Part shown: piece after piece, positions 1 to 8,326 of the stretch
How positions within the stretch are numbered: position 1 is the first letter of the stretch
Layout: each line of letters opens with the position of its first letter
Source: Thauera sedimentorum
GTDB lineage: Bacteria; Pseudomonadota; Gammaproteobacteria; Burkholderiales; Rhodocyclaceae
DNA: 64,000 nucleotides
Direction of reading: 5' to 3'
Assembly (NCBI RefSeq): GCF_014489115.1
Contig: NZ_JACTAH010000001.1
Coordinates: forward strand, 1,798,001-1,862,000
Program-made: the position numbers and the translations under genes
Notes under the pieces: generated by a model
What the model was told of the DNA's origin: nothing
The model's database searches: none
What the model saw: only the letters and a program-made list of their open reading frames with translations

Positions 1-1
1 G

Positions 2-454
2 TGGCTGGGCTCCTTGCTGTTCGGCATCGACCAGAAGCTCTTTGGCGGCAAGGTGCCGTGGACGCTGCACAACAGCGCCGACCACACCACGCTCAAGCCC
101 GCGGCCGAGTGCGCGAAGATCGCCTATCCCAAGCCGGACGGCGTGCTCACCTTCGACCGCCTGTCCTCGGTGTTCCTGTCGAACACCAACCACGAGGAAG
201 AGCAGCCCTGTCACCTGCAGCTGAAGGACGCGGGGGTGCCGATCAGCGTGAATCTCGCCCAGTACGACGCCCCCGAGCAACGCTACTGCCCGGCCGGGGT
301 GTACGAGATCGTCCAGGAAGAAGCCGGTCCGCGCCTGCAGATCAACGCGCAGAACTGCGTGCACTGCAAGACCTGCGACATCAAGGACCCCACCCAGAAC
401 ATCAACTGGGTGGTCCCGCAGGGCGGCGAAGGGCCGATCTACCAGGGCATGTAA
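2..454 (+). CDS. Electron transfer flavoprotein-ubiquinone oxidoreductase, C-terminal part (cut by left edge)
   Basis: This membrane-associated iron-sulfur flavoprotein passes electrons from ETF to ubiquinone during fatty-acid and amino-acid oxidation. Only the last 150 or so residues are in the window; the reading frame is open to base 2. The visible part has the diagnostic 4Fe-4S site: a cysteine in RYCPAGVYE followed about 25 residues later by [12 protein letters not shown], and the family C-terminus [18 protein letters not shown]. It stops at TAA, followed by a strong inverted repeat that separates it from the convergent exbD gene. The FAD domain lies outside the window, so it cannot be judged whether the whole gene is intact. 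Confidence 0.95.
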   Translation, partial: WLGSLLFGIDQKLFGGKVPWTLHNSADHTTLKPAAECAKIAYPKPDGVLTFDRLSSVFLSNTNHEEEQPCHLQLKDAGVPISVNLAQYDAPEQRYCPAGVYEIVQEEAGPRLQINAQNCVHCKTCDIKDPTQNINWVVPQGGEGPIYQGM

Positions 455-472
455 GCCCCCTTGCTCCACCGT

Positions 473-509
473 ACAACGCCCCGGCTGCCGAAAGGCCCCG
501 GGGCGTTGT
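473..509. terminator. Bidirectional terminator-like hairpin between ETF-QO and exbD
   Basis: A perfect 12-bp inverted repeat pairs bases 473-484 with 498-509 around a 13-nt loop. It sits between two convergent genes and touches the exbD stop codon. The T-run on either side is poor, so the terminator role is inferred from position and stem strength. Confidence 0.65.
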
Positions 510-935
510 TCATGGGTTTGCCAACGGCTCGGTGACGAAGGCGATGCGCGCCAACCCGGCGTCCTGCGCGGCGGCGATCAGGCGCGCCACCTGCTCGTAG
601 GCGGTGCGCCGGTCGGCGTAGAGCTGCAGTTCGGGGTCGGCCCCATCCGCCGCTGCAGCGCGCAGCACGGTCGGTACTTCCTCCCAGCCCACTGCCTGCT
701 CGTCCACCTGCACCGCCCCGCCCGCATCGAGCGCCACGCGCAGCACGCGCGGCTTGTCCTCCAGCGCGGAAGCGGACACCTGCGGCAGATCGACCGGCGC
801 CGCCTGCTGCATCAGCGGCGCGGTGATGATGAAGATCACCAGCAGCACCAGCATCACGTCCACCAGCGGGATCATGTTGATCTCGGCCATCGGCTGGGGC
901 TGTGACACCGGCCCCTGCCTCATGCTGAATCCCAT
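510..935 (-). CDS. exbD: ExbD/TolR family biopolymer transport protein
   Basis: Proton-channel partner of ExbB that energises TonB at the inner membrane. The 141-residue product has one N-terminal membrane segment starting around residue 24 with the conserved aspartate in PLVDVMLVLL (D26), then a periplasmic domain. The ATG at 935 was chosen over an upstream in-frame start because GGAGG-type Shine-Dalgarno sequence (GAGGA) precedes it and MAEINMIPLVDVML is the family N-terminus. It starts 10 bases after the exbB stop, in the order exbB-exbD. Together with tonB and the receptor upstream on the same strand it forms a dedicated Ton system for this locus. Confidence 0.93.
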   Translation of the reverse strand: MGFSMRQGPVSQPQPMAEINMIPLVDVMLVLLVIFIITAPLMQQAAPVDLPQVSASALEDKPRVLRVALDAGGAVQVDEQAVGWEEVPTVLRAAAADGADPELQLYADRRTAYEQVARLIAAAQDAGLARIAFVTEPLANP

Positions 936-945
936 GCTGTCCTCC

Positions 946-1677
946 TCAGGCTGCCTTCGCCGCACGCAGCGGGGCGACGCGTCCATGCTCCTGGGCTCCC
1001 AGGCGAACACCCGCCACGAGATAGGCATGAAGGCTGTGCGCAAAGCCGTCCAACTGCGCCAGCACCAGCCGGTTCGCACGGGTGAAGGCGTTGTAGGCGA
1101 GCACCGCCGGAATGGCGACGAACAGCCCCGCCGCGGTCATGATCAGCGCTTCGCCGACCGGGCCCGCGACCTGATCCAGCACCACGGTCGAACGGCCCGA
1201 CAAGCCGCTCAGTGCATGGTAGATGCCCCACACCGTGCCGAGCAGGCCGACGAAGGGCGCGGTGGCGCCGACCGAAGCGAGCAAGGTCAGGCCGCGTTCG
1301 ACGCGAGCCTGGGCAAACACGGTCGACTGCTGCAGGCTGCGGCCGATGAACTCGCCCGCGTCTACGCCGGCCCCGATACCGTCGGCGCTACGCGACTCGA
1401 AGGCACGGGCGGCGTCCAGCGCGCTGCTTGCCACGGCTGCAAAGACGCCGCTGGCGTCCTCGCGCCGCATGGCATCGAGCGCCTCCTCCCTTGAAGGCGC
1501 CGACCAGAACGCCTGCTGCGCCCGCAGCAGACCGCGGCGCATGCGTAGCTGCGTGACACCCTTGCCGACGATGACGCTCCAGCTGGCCACCGACATGAGG
1601 CCGAGCAGCAAGGCCACCGTGATGCCCACCCCGTCCGCTTGCGCAATCAGTTGCGCGATGCCCGTGTTATCGATCAC
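946..1677 (-). CDS. exbB: ExbB/TolQ/MotA-type proton channel protein
   Basis: Inner-membrane proton channel that works with ExbD and TonB. The 243-residue product has three hydrophobic segments (about residues 17-37, 130-155 and 168-192). It carries the ExbB/TolQ signature region LLASVGATAPFVGLLGTVWG and the third-helix stretch GLFVAIPAVLAYN. It lies between the Fe-S membrane protein gene and exbD on the same strand. Two short gaps suggest one transcript. ExbB is preferred to TolQ because the partner genes are tonB and a TonB receptor rather than tolR/tolA/tolB. Confidence 0.92.
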   Translation of the reverse strand: MIDNTGIAQLIAQADGVGITVALLLGLMSVASWSVIVGKGVTQLRMRRGLLRAQQAFWSAPSREEALDAMRREDASGVFAAVASSALDAARAFESRSADGIGAGVDAGEFIGRSLQQSTVFAQARVERGLTLLASVGATAPFVGLLGTVWGIYHALSGLSGRSTVVLDQVAGPVGEALIMTAAGLFVAIPAVLAYNAFTRANRLVLAQLDGFAHSLHAYLVAGVRLGAQEHGRVAPLRAAKAA

Positions 1678-1728
1678 TGTCGAATCTCCTCTGAGTTCTG
1701 GTGAGTGCCATCCGATGACGGCGCTCGC

Positions 1729-3165
1729 CTAGTGAACATGCGCTGCCGGCGCCATCCAAAGCATCGCACCCAGCTTGATCACCATGACTGACGCATACAG
1801 CCACACCGGAGCGCTGCCGTAGGCCCACACCCGCCACTGCAGCCGGTGCGTCGACACCAGCAAGCCGGCGCGCTGCCAGACGAGCCACAGCGTCCAGGCG
1901 ATGGCGACATAGGGCAGCAGGTTCAGCCATCCGAGCCATGCGTCGCCACGCTGCGCAAGCGGCTGGACCTGCCAGGACTGTCCCAGCAGAACGCCGGCCT
2001 CGTTTGCCAGGGCATGCGCGTTGCGCATGGCGAACATCATCACGGCGTGCGGGATCAGGCCGATGATGGCAAGCGGTGCGAGCGCGCACGCCAGGCTGTT
2101 CGCGGTTTCCCGCCATTCCCGCCCCGCAAGCCGCGCCGCCCGCCGGTAAGCCCACCAACCGGTCGCGAGGGTCAGCGCCAGCGCAAGGACGAGGGCGAAC
2201 AATCCGCCCATGCGGAACACCTCTGCATCGAAAGGCAGGTAGCCCTGCACCCAGTTTCCGGCGACATTCCATGGCAGATGCTCCTTGAGCGGGGTGTGCT
2301 GCAATCCGTGGAGGAACTGCACACCGACCCCGGCGACCGCGAGGATCACCAGGAACACCCACATCTCGTCCCGATCCGCGCCGACGATATTGCGCCCGAG
2401 CGCTCGCCCCGGCGGCCGGACCACCAGGTGCGCGCTATCGCACGCGGCAACGCAGTCCAGGCAGAGCGTGCACTGGTCCATGTTGTTGCGCTGCTGAAAA
2501 CGGAATGGGGAAAGATGCCAGGCACAGCTCCTGGCGCACTCGAAGCTCCTGCAGTTGCTGCAGTCCTGGCGGTCGGTGTCGATCTGCAGCACGCCGACCT
2601 TGCCATGCGTCGCAAGCAGCCTGCCCAGCGGACACAGGTGCTTGCACCACGCCATGTCCTTGAATACATAGAAGAAGGCAAAGGCGGCAAGGCTGAAAGT
2701 CAGGAAGTACCACGCCGTCGTCCGGGTGGATGCCGACAGCGCCCCCGGCATGGCATAGGCGATCACCCAGTAGCACAGCACCAGGGAGAGCAGCCCTATC
2801 CACACGCCGCGCAGGTGGGCGGGGAAACTGCGCCGCAAACCGATCCGGTTCAGCCACTTGCCGACGAAGCCATGCGGGCAGATCCCACACCATGCATTAC
2901 CCAGCGTCGGCGTCAGCACGCTGGTCAGCAAGGGCCAGAAGATGCCCCACAGCAGCAGCACGGTCAGTCCGGTACGGGCGTCCTCGGCGAGCAGGCCGGC
3001 CAGTACCGCGACGCCGAACAAGGACAGGACGACGACGCGCAGCCCGGTCATCAGGTAGCCGCGGCGCAGGGCATGACCCAGCAGCGGCCAGCGCGTCAAG
3101 ACGTTCGCAGCAGGCCGGCGGGAGGCCGCGGCCTGCTGCGAAACGATCGCAATCGGCTTGTTCAT
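1729..3165 (-). CDS. Polytopic membrane protein with 4Fe-4S motifs (CcoG/NapH/NosR-like), candidate metal reductase of the Ton locus
   Basis: The 478-residue protein has about nine predicted membrane segments and several cysteine clusters: CGICPHG near residue 92, CKHLCPLGR near 175, then CSNCRSFECARSC and CTLCLDCVAAC around 200-240. These are the hallmarks of membrane polyferredoxins such as NapH, NosR C-terminal half and CcoG/RdxA. The start has a strong AAGGAGG sequence seven bases upstream. It sits between a TonB receptor and exbBD. CcoG has been described as a cupric reductase in cbb3 oxidase assembly. By analogy this protein could reduce the imported metal, but that is inference. It is not a clear orthologue of any named member. 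Confidence 0.8.
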   Translation of the reverse strand: MNKPIAIVSQQAAASRRPAANVLTRWPLLGHALRRGYLMTGLRVVVLSLFGVAVLAGLLAEDARTGLTVLLLWGIFWPLLTSVLTPTLGNAWCGICPHGFVGKWLNRIGLRRSFPAHLRGVWIGLLSLVLCYWVIAYAMPGALSASTRTTAWYFLTFSLAAFAFFYVFKDMAWCKHLCPLGRLLATHGKVGVLQIDTDRQDCSNCRSFECARSCAWHLSPFRFQQRNNMDQCTLCLDCVAACDSAHLVVRPPGRALGRNIVGADRDEMWVFLVILAVAGVGVQFLHGLQHTPLKEHLPWNVAGNWVQGYLPFDAEVFRMGGLFALVLALALTLATGWWAYRRAARLAGREWRETANSLACALAPLAIIGLIPHAVMMFAMRNAHALANEAGVLLGQSWQVQPLAQRGDAWLGWLNLLPYVAIAWTLWLVWQRAGLLVSTHRLQWRVWAYGSAPVWLYASVMVIKLGAMLWMAPAAHVH

Positions 3166-3182
3166 CGACGGCCTCCTTCGCT

Positions 3183-5078
3183 TCAGAACTCGAAACGCGC
3201 GCTGGCGTACACGTAGCGAGCGTCCGGATCGTTGCGCTGGGTACCGGTCGACGTCACCGAGAAGTTGTCCGGATCACGCCTGTCGAACAGGTTGTCGACC
3301 CCGAAGCTGAACACCATGCCCGGCCGGTATGCGTAGTGCGCAGACAGGTCGACACGGGTGAGATCGGTGTTGTAGGGCGCGCTGCCGCGCGGCGCGTCGA
3401 TGCCGGTCGCAAGATAGTCGACCATATGGCGCGCCCGCGCATTCAGCTGCCAGGCACCGATCCGGTAACTGCTCTCGAGTCGCCAGACCTGACGGGCCCG
3501 CCCGCTCAAGCGGTCGCCGGAGCGCACATCGCGCGCGTCGATGAGGTCCAGCCCGGCCGACAGCTCCCAGGCCGCGGTCGGCCGGAACACCGCACTCAGT
3601 TCGGCGCCGTCGATGCGAGCCTCGTTGATGTTGCGATACTCCACCACGGCCAGCGACCCGACCCGCTCGGTGGTGGTGAAGGACTCGATCAGCTGCTCGA
3701 CGGTATTGCGGTGGATGGCAAGTTCGACATGGCCGCGCGCAAACTCCCTGCGCACCATGGCCTCCCAGCTCTCCGACTCCTCGGGCTGGAGCTCGGGGTT
3801 GCCCCGGATCAGCAGGCGACCGCGCACGAAGCTCGAATACTGCTCCAGCAGCGACGGCGCCCTGAATGCCGTCCCGTAGCCCAGACGCGCGCTCCAGCCC
3901 GCATCGCTCCAGCCCAGCGAAACGCGCGGGTTGGTCGTGCTGCCGAAATCGTCGAAACGGTCGAAGCGCAGGCCGGCCACCAGTTGCCAGGCCGCATCGA
4001 TTTGCCATTGATCCTGCAGCAAGGCGAAGCGGTTGTTGCGCACCGCACGCCGGCTGTTGATGCTGACGTCCAGATCGTCGCGCAGCGCGCCGATACCGAA
4101 CGACACCGCATGCGCATCGTGCGGATAGAACTGATAGACCGCGTCCCCCTGGGCCTGCCGGTAGAGCGTCGTCTCGACGGTCGGGTAGGCGCGGTTGGTC
4201 GCCCCCTTGCTCCGCCCGAAGCCACCGCGCACGGTCAGCTCCCCTGGACCCACTTCGCCGACGTAGGCCAGGCTGCCGAAATAGCGGCGCTCGTCCTCGA
4301 AACGGGTATAGGGGCCGCTAGTGCCGACGCTGCTCGCCCGGCTGTCGCGGTCGAACGCCTCCAGCGCCCAATCCACCCGGTTGGCAGCATCCGGTTGCCA
4401 GCGCCCACGGTAGCTGGCGGCCCAGTTGTCGAGACGTCCGAAGTCGTCGCTCTCCGACTCACGGTGGCGCAGGCTGCCGCGGTAGTTCTGCTCGATCGTG
4501 AAGCTGTGCCCGAGCACCTCGTTACCGGTACGCAGATTGACACCGGACTGGAAAGTCTCCCGCCCGCCTTCGGCCGAGCCCGCGTTGAGCAGGATGCTCG
4601 CGCCGGGATCGGCGCCCGGATGCCGGGTAATCACGTTCACCACGCCACCCAGCGCCTCGGAGCCGTACAAGGAGGACAGGGGCCCGCGGACGATCTCGAT
4701 GCGCTCGACATCGACCAGGCCAATCTGCGCCGGGTTGTTGCTGCCGTAGTTGTTGGTCCGGCGCAGGCCATCGACCAGCATCAGCGTGTGCGCACGGTTG
4801 AAGCCCCGGATCGCCACATCGCCGGTCGCACCGCCGTTCGAGGCCTGCACGCCCGCGGCATGCATCAGAAGCTGCGGTACGTTGCCGTCTGCGTAGCGAT
4901 CGATGCGTTCGCGGTCGATCACCTCCACACTGGCCTGCACGTCGCGCACCGCCTCGCTCTGCCCGGTCGCGGTCACCACTACGGAATCGAGCACCCGGCT
5001 GCCACCCTCACCCGCCATCGCGGAGAGGTTCACCAAGGCCGCGAGCGCGCCCACCACACCAACTTTCATCGATCTCAT
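3183..5078 (-). CDS. TonB-dependent outer membrane receptor (probably copper/metal)
   Basis: Outer-membrane beta-barrel receptor importing a ligand at the expense of TonB energy. The mature protein begins after a signal peptide (residues 1 to about 22). A TonB-box-like stretch VLDSVVVTA is followed by a plug domain (VERIEIVRGPLSSLYGSEA) and a barrel ending in the aromatic YASARFEF. The ATG at 5078 was chosen because AAGGA lies five bases upstream and it gives a normal signal peptide; the frame is open further upstream. The product is 631 residues. The ligand cannot be read from the sequence. Neighbouring Sco, PCu(A)C and DUF2946 genes point to copper, as for NosA/OprC receptors. Siderophore or heme remain alternatives. 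Confidence 0.92.
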   Translation of the reverse strand: MRSMKVGVVGALAALVNLSAMAGEGGSRVLDSVVVTATGQSEAVRDVQASVEVIDRERIDRYADGNVPQLLMHAAGVQASNGGATGDVAIRGFNRAHTLMLVDGLRRTNNYGSNNPAQIGLVDVERIEIVRGPLSSLYGSEALGGVVNVITRHPGADPGASILLNAGSAEGGRETFQSGVNLRTGNEVLGHSFTIEQNYRGSLRHRESESDDFGRLDNWAASYRGRWQPDAANRVDWALEAFDRDSRASSVGTSGPYTRFEDERRYFGSLAYVGEVGPGELTVRGGFGRSKGATNRAYPTVETTLYRQAQGDAVYQFYPHDAHAVSFGIGALRDDLDVSINSRRAVRNNRFALLQDQWQIDAAWQLVAGLRFDRFDDFGSTTNPRVSLGWSDAGWSARLGYGTAFRAPSLLEQYSSFVRGRLLIRGNPELQPEESESWEAMVRREFARGHVELAIHRNTVEQLIESFTTTERVGSLAVVEYRNINEARIDGAELSAVFRPTAAWELSAGLDLIDARDVRSGDRLSGRARQVWRLESSYRIGAWQLNARARHMVDYLATGIDAPRGSAPYNTDLTRVDLSAHYAYRPGMVFSFGVDNLFDRRDPDNFSVTSTGTQRNDPDARYVYASARFEF

Positions 5079-5143
5079 TTCTGTCCTTGTCTCGTAAGAC
5101 TGGTTCTCTGCCAGGGACCGGCTATCCGCGGCGCGTCTGCCGC

Positions 5144-5896
5144 TCAACGCCCCCCTGCCTCCAGTCTGAAAATGATCGGCACCACGACCTGGGCCGCTAC
5201 CGGCCTGCCTTCCCGCTGCGCCGGCACGAAACGCCAGCGCCGGACTGCTTGCAGGGCCGCTTCGTCCAGCCGGCGAAAGCCGCTGCTCTCATGGATCTCG
5301 ACCTGCTCGGCCGCCCCTTCGACACCAACAGACACGGCCAGCAGAACCTGCCCCTCCTCCCGGCGGCGCCGCGACATCGGCGGATAGGCCGGTGCCGGGT
5401 TGCTCAGGTAGTCGGCATCGAAGCGCGCCGCGACGAATTCGGGCAACGCCGGGGCCACATTCGCAATCGCCGGCGCACCGGCCGCTGCCGGCGGCGCGAT
5501 GGCGGGCGCCACATCGCTGGCAGTGCCCGCGGCTTCCGGCACCGCCGGCTCCGCCGCCCGGACTTGTGGCTGAGGTTCAGGCCGTCGCCTTTCCGGCAGT
5601 TCTGCGACCGGCCGCGCGGATGGCCTCGGAGCGGGCGGCAAAGGTGGCTGCACCGCCTGCGCGGGCTGCACGACCGGGGCTGCGGCAGGTTCCGGCGCGG
5701 GCATCTCGCTCTTGGGCGGCGCGCTGTGCCGGATCAGCCGCACATCCATGCGTACCGCTCCCGCCGGCACGACGGCCGCCGGCGCGAGCGCCAGCAACCA
5801 AGCCGCAAGCAGCAGGTGTGCGAGGAGTACGACACCCAGCGTTGCCAGCCGCGGCAACAGCGGTGTGTCGGCAGGACCGAAGCCAGTCATCGCCAT
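5144..5896 (-). CDS. tonB: TonB family energy-transducing protein
   Basis: Spans the periplasm to couple ExbBD to the receptor encoded just downstream. The product (about 250 residues from the start at 5896) has one N-terminal membrane anchor, a long proline/alanine-rich segment, and a C-terminal TonB domain with the typical YPPMSRRRREEGQVLLAVSV opening and a WRFVPA motif. The frame stays open to 6034, but the upstream part looks like non-coding GC-rich sequence. ATG codons at 5896 and 5890 are the plausible starts, neither with a perfect ribosome site. Gene order tonB, receptor, Fe-S protein, exbB, exbD argues for a self-contained Ton operon. Confidence 0.88.
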   Translation of the reverse strand: MAMTGFGPADTPLLPRLATLGVVLLAHLLLAAWLLALAPAAVVPAGAVRMDVRLIRHSAPPKSEMPAPEPAAAPVVQPAQAVQPPLPPAPRPSARPVAELPERRRPEPQPQVRAAEPAVPEAAGTASDVAPAIAPPAAAGAPAIANVAPALPEFVAARFDADYLSNPAPAYPPMSRRRREEGQVLLAVSVGVEGAAEQVEIHESSGFRRLDEAALQAVRRWRFVPAQREGRPVAAQVVVPIIFRLEAGGR

Positions 5897-6052
5897 CGAA
5901 GGTTGCAGATCCTTGGAGCACGGATAGCGGAACGGCGGCACCGCCCCGCAGCGGGGCCGGAATGCCGGACGCAGGGATGCACATCCGGCGGCTGGGCCGG
6001 ATGGGCCGGGGCGTGCGCTCGGCGCACGCCACATTGATTCAACGGATACGGA

Positions 6053-6442
6053 TCAGAGACGAGCCGGCGGCGCGCGCGGGCGCGACGCGGTCGTGAAGAA
6101 CTGCGGACTCGGTGAGTCGCAGGGCGCGCCGACCGGAGAACGGCCGGAGTCGGCCACGATCAGCAACAAGCCGGTCATGCCGCCCGGAGGCGGGGCGCCG
6201 TGCGCATGGAGGTGGCACCAGACACAGCCCTGACTGGCCATGGGCGTGTCGGAATCGCCGGTATCGGGCAAATCGCTCAGGGCAATCCGCTCGATGCCGT
6301 AGGCCGTGCAGACCTCCAGCCACCCCTGGTCACCGGATGCGCTCGCCGCCATCTGCCCGAAGGCGGGCAGCAGGCAGGCCGCGAGGATCGCCAGCACGGC
6401 GAGCCACACGGCCGATCTGCTGATGCGAAGCGATGAGCGCAT
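6053..6442 (-). CDS. DUF2946-type periplasmic/membrane protein A
   Basis: A 129-residue protein with an N-terminal signal/anchor (residues 10-30), then WLEVCTAYGIERIAL (C45) and CVWCHLHAH (C73, C76, H77, H79, H81). The WxxVCT and CxxC patterns are those of the DUF2946 family, which is often found beside copper-type TonB receptors. The Cys/His-rich centre would suit transient metal binding, but no function is established. It lies between the PCu(A)C gene and tonB on the same strand. A second, more divergent DUF2946 gene occurs at 8327-8710. Confidence 0.75.
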   Translation of the reverse strand: MRSSLRISRSAVWLAVLAILAACLLPAFGQMAASASGDQGWLEVCTAYGIERIALSDLPDTGDSDTPMASQGCVWCHLHAHGAPPPGGMTGLLLIVADSGRSPVGAPCDSPSPQFFTTASRPRAPPARL

Positions 6443-6479
6443 GCGGGGTGACCGGGACAGAAAAGCCTGAGGCTGGCGC

Positions 6480-6944
6480 TCAGTGCTTCATCGGTTGATG
6501 GCCATGCTGCTGCATGGCCTGGTTCAACGGCTTGACCGGGGCATTCAGTTCAAGCGTCTGGCGCTTGCCGTCCTTGCCCTCGACCACCAACGTCAGCGGC
6601 ACGACCTCGCCCTCCTTCACCTGGGCATTCAGGTCGATCAGCATGACGTGATATCCACCCGGTTTGAGCTCCACCGCCTTGCCTGCCGGCAGGTCCAGGC
6701 CTTGTATGGCACGCATCTTCATCACGTCGCCCTCCATCTTCATCTCGTGGATCTCGACGATCTTGGCGGCTGGCGACTGCGCCTCGACCAGACGTGCGTC
6801 CTGCTCGGCGGTCAGGCGCATGAAGGCGCCGGTGGAGCGTTGCTGGGCGACGGTGGCGCGCACCCAGGGGTCGGCGACCTGCACCTGTGCGAACACGGAG
6901 GACGCGGCAAGGGCGAACAGCGAAGCGATGGCAATACGTTTCAT
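6480..6944 (-). CDS. PCu(A)C-type periplasmic copper chaperone
   Basis: Periplasmic Cu(I) carrier that delivers copper to cytochrome oxidase CuA or to Sco. The 154-residue precursor has a signal peptide cleaved near FAQ (residue 19-20). It shows the family metal motif H-X10-M-X21-H-X-M exactly: H66, M77, H99, M101. The histidine-rich tail ends MQQHGHQPMKH. The ATG at 6944 has a GGAGA site about eight bases upstream; that site overlaps the stop codon of the sco gene, so the two are probably translationally coupled. The upstream extension of the frame overlaps sco and is not coding. Confidence 0.93.
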   Translation of the reverse strand: MKRIAIASLFALAASSVFAQVQVADPWVRATVAQQRSTGAFMRLTAEQDARLVEAQSPAAKIVEIHEMKMEGDVMKMRAIQGLDLPAGKAVELKPGGYHVMLIDLNAQVKEGEVVPLTLVVEGKDGKRQTLELNAPVKPLNQAMQQHGHQPMKH

Positions 6945-6957
6945 CTCGGGTATCTCC

Positions 6958-7563
6958 TCAACGGACGGGGAAGGACTGCAGCAGGGTCTGCAGGTCGGCG
7001 GCAACCGACGCTGCATCCTGCGCATGGGGAACGGCCAGGCGTAATGCCCCGGCCGGGTCGTACACATAGCTGGTGGCGGTGTGGTCCATGGTGTAGGAGC
7101 CGCCAGTGGGCACCTTGCGGTAGAAGATGCGGAACTCGTCGGCCAGGCTGCGGGTGTCCTCCAGCGTGGTGTACAGCCCGAGGAAATCGGCGCCGAACGC
7201 GGTGGTGTACTCGCGCAGCACGGCGGGCGTGTCGCGCTCCGGGTCCAGGGTGACGAAGATCACCTGCAGCCGGCCGGCCTGATCGCCCAGCAAGTGCTTG
7301 ACCTCGGCGGCGCGTATCAGCGCGGTGGGGCAGACGTCCGGGCACTGGGTGAAGCCGAAGAACACCATCACCGCCTTGCCGCGGAAATCCGCCAGGCTGC
7401 GGGGCTGACCGTCAGGGTCGTTCAGCCGGAAATCCTGGCCGAAGCCGGCGCCGGTGATGTCGGTGCTGTGAAAGCTTGGTCCGCTGTCGCAGGCGGCGAG
7501 CCCCGCCGCCAGCAGCAGCGCGGCGGCCAGGCGCTGTATCCGGTTCATGAGGGTTCGTGACAT
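6958..7563 (-). CDS. Sco1/SenC/PrrC-family copper-binding lipoprotein
   Basis: Membrane-anchored thioredoxin-fold protein that metallates CuA centres or acts as thiol reductase. The 201-residue precursor has a lipobox ending at C25 (GLAAC). The copper ligands are all present: CPDVCP (C74, C78) and the histidine of MDHTA (H161). The ATG at 7563 has a GGAGG sequence six bases upstream; a second ATG at 7548 is less well placed. It is followed 13 bases later by the PCu(A)C gene. This Sco-PCu(A)C pairing is a known copper-delivery module. Confidence 0.93.
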   Translation of the reverse strand: MSRTLMNRIQRLAAALLLAAGLAACDSGPSFHSTDITGAGFGQDFRLNDPDGQPRSLADFRGKAVMVFFGFTQCPDVCPTALIRAAEVKHLLGDQAGRLQVIFVTLDPERDTPAVLREYTTAFGADFLGLYTTLEDTRSLADEFRIFYRKVPTGGSYTMDHTATSYVYDPAGALRLAVPHAQDAASVAADLQTLLQSFPVR

Positions 7564-7580
7564 CGATATCCTCCCTCGCC

Positions 7581-8201
7581 TCATTCGGGCGCGTAGTTCA
7601 ACTGCACGTAGCGGCGCGCCCGCGGCGCGATCTCGCCGTGTTCGCTCAACTGGCTGATCGTGCGCGAAACGGTCTCCACCTGCAGGCCGGTGATGTCGGC
7701 GATGTCGCGCAGGCGCGGCATTGGAATGCAGGGAGCGTCCGCGTCGCGGCTGCCCATCGCCCCGGCGATGAAGCCGAACAGGCGGCGGATGCGCTCGGCC
7801 GCGCGGCCACCGCGCAGTGCGAGCACGTCGGCCATGCGGCGTTCGCTGCGGGCGAGCGCGAGCAGCAAGCCTTGCTCGCGCTCGCCTGCGGTGCCGTGGC
7901 ACCAGGCTTCTATGGTGAGCGGCAGCAGGGCAACCGCGGTGTAGGTGTAGCGGTCGAACATCATGGTCTCTGCGCCGATCACGTCACCCACCCGGGCCAG
8001 CCCGCCGAACTCGGGCCCTTCCAGGCCCTCGCGGTCAAGACGCACCAGCCCGTCCACGACCCGCCACGGGCTGCCCGGCATTCCCGCGACGAAGACCGTC
8101 GCGCCGCGCTCGAACTGCATCCGGGAGGCCATTCCGGTACCGACGGACGGCGCCGGCGCGCCGCCTTCGCGGACTGCGTCCGCTGCGATGCATGCATCCA
8201 T
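7581..8201 (-). CDS. Crp/Fnr-family transcriptional regulator
   Basis: A 206-residue protein with an N-terminal cyclic-nucleotide-binding-type fold (from about residue 28) and a C-terminal winged helix. The recognition helix is in LRDIADITGLQVETVSRTIS (about residues 164-183), with the typical E-T-V-S-R core. It lacks the N-terminal cysteine cluster of oxygen-sensing Fnr (one cysteine at residue 4 only). A heme-, NO- or redox-sensing Dnr/NnrR-like member, or a degenerate sensor, is therefore more likely. The start at 8201 has GGGGA upstream; M24 and M28 are alternatives. It begins the sco-pcuAC part of the copper block, 17 bases upstream of sco, and probably regulates it. Confidence 0.85.
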   Translation of the reverse strand: MDACIAADAVREGGAPAPSVGTGMASRMQFERGATVFVAGMPGSPWRVVDGLVRLDREGLEGPEFGGLARVGDVIGAETMMFDRYTYTAVALLPLTIEAWCHGTAGEREQGLLLALARSERRMADVLALRGGRAAERIRRLFGFIAGAMGSRDADAPCIPMPRLRDIADITGLQVETVSRTISQLSEHGEIAPRARRYVQLNYAPE

Positions 8202-8326
8202 TGCTGAGATATCCCCTGTTCAATGCCTGGCTACCGCGCGGCCGAACGGCCGGACGGCGTGACACCGGCGCCGCGGCTCAGTGCCGCATGCGGAGGTGCC
8301 GGGCCGGGGCAAGGACCCCGGCGTGA

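Noticed and set aside
2730..5387. Very long open frame (885 codons) opposite the TonB receptor and Fe-S protein genes
   Set aside because: It lies antisense to two well-supported genes and its translation is rich in R, P, A, H and G without any domain. Such frames are expected in GC-rich DNA.
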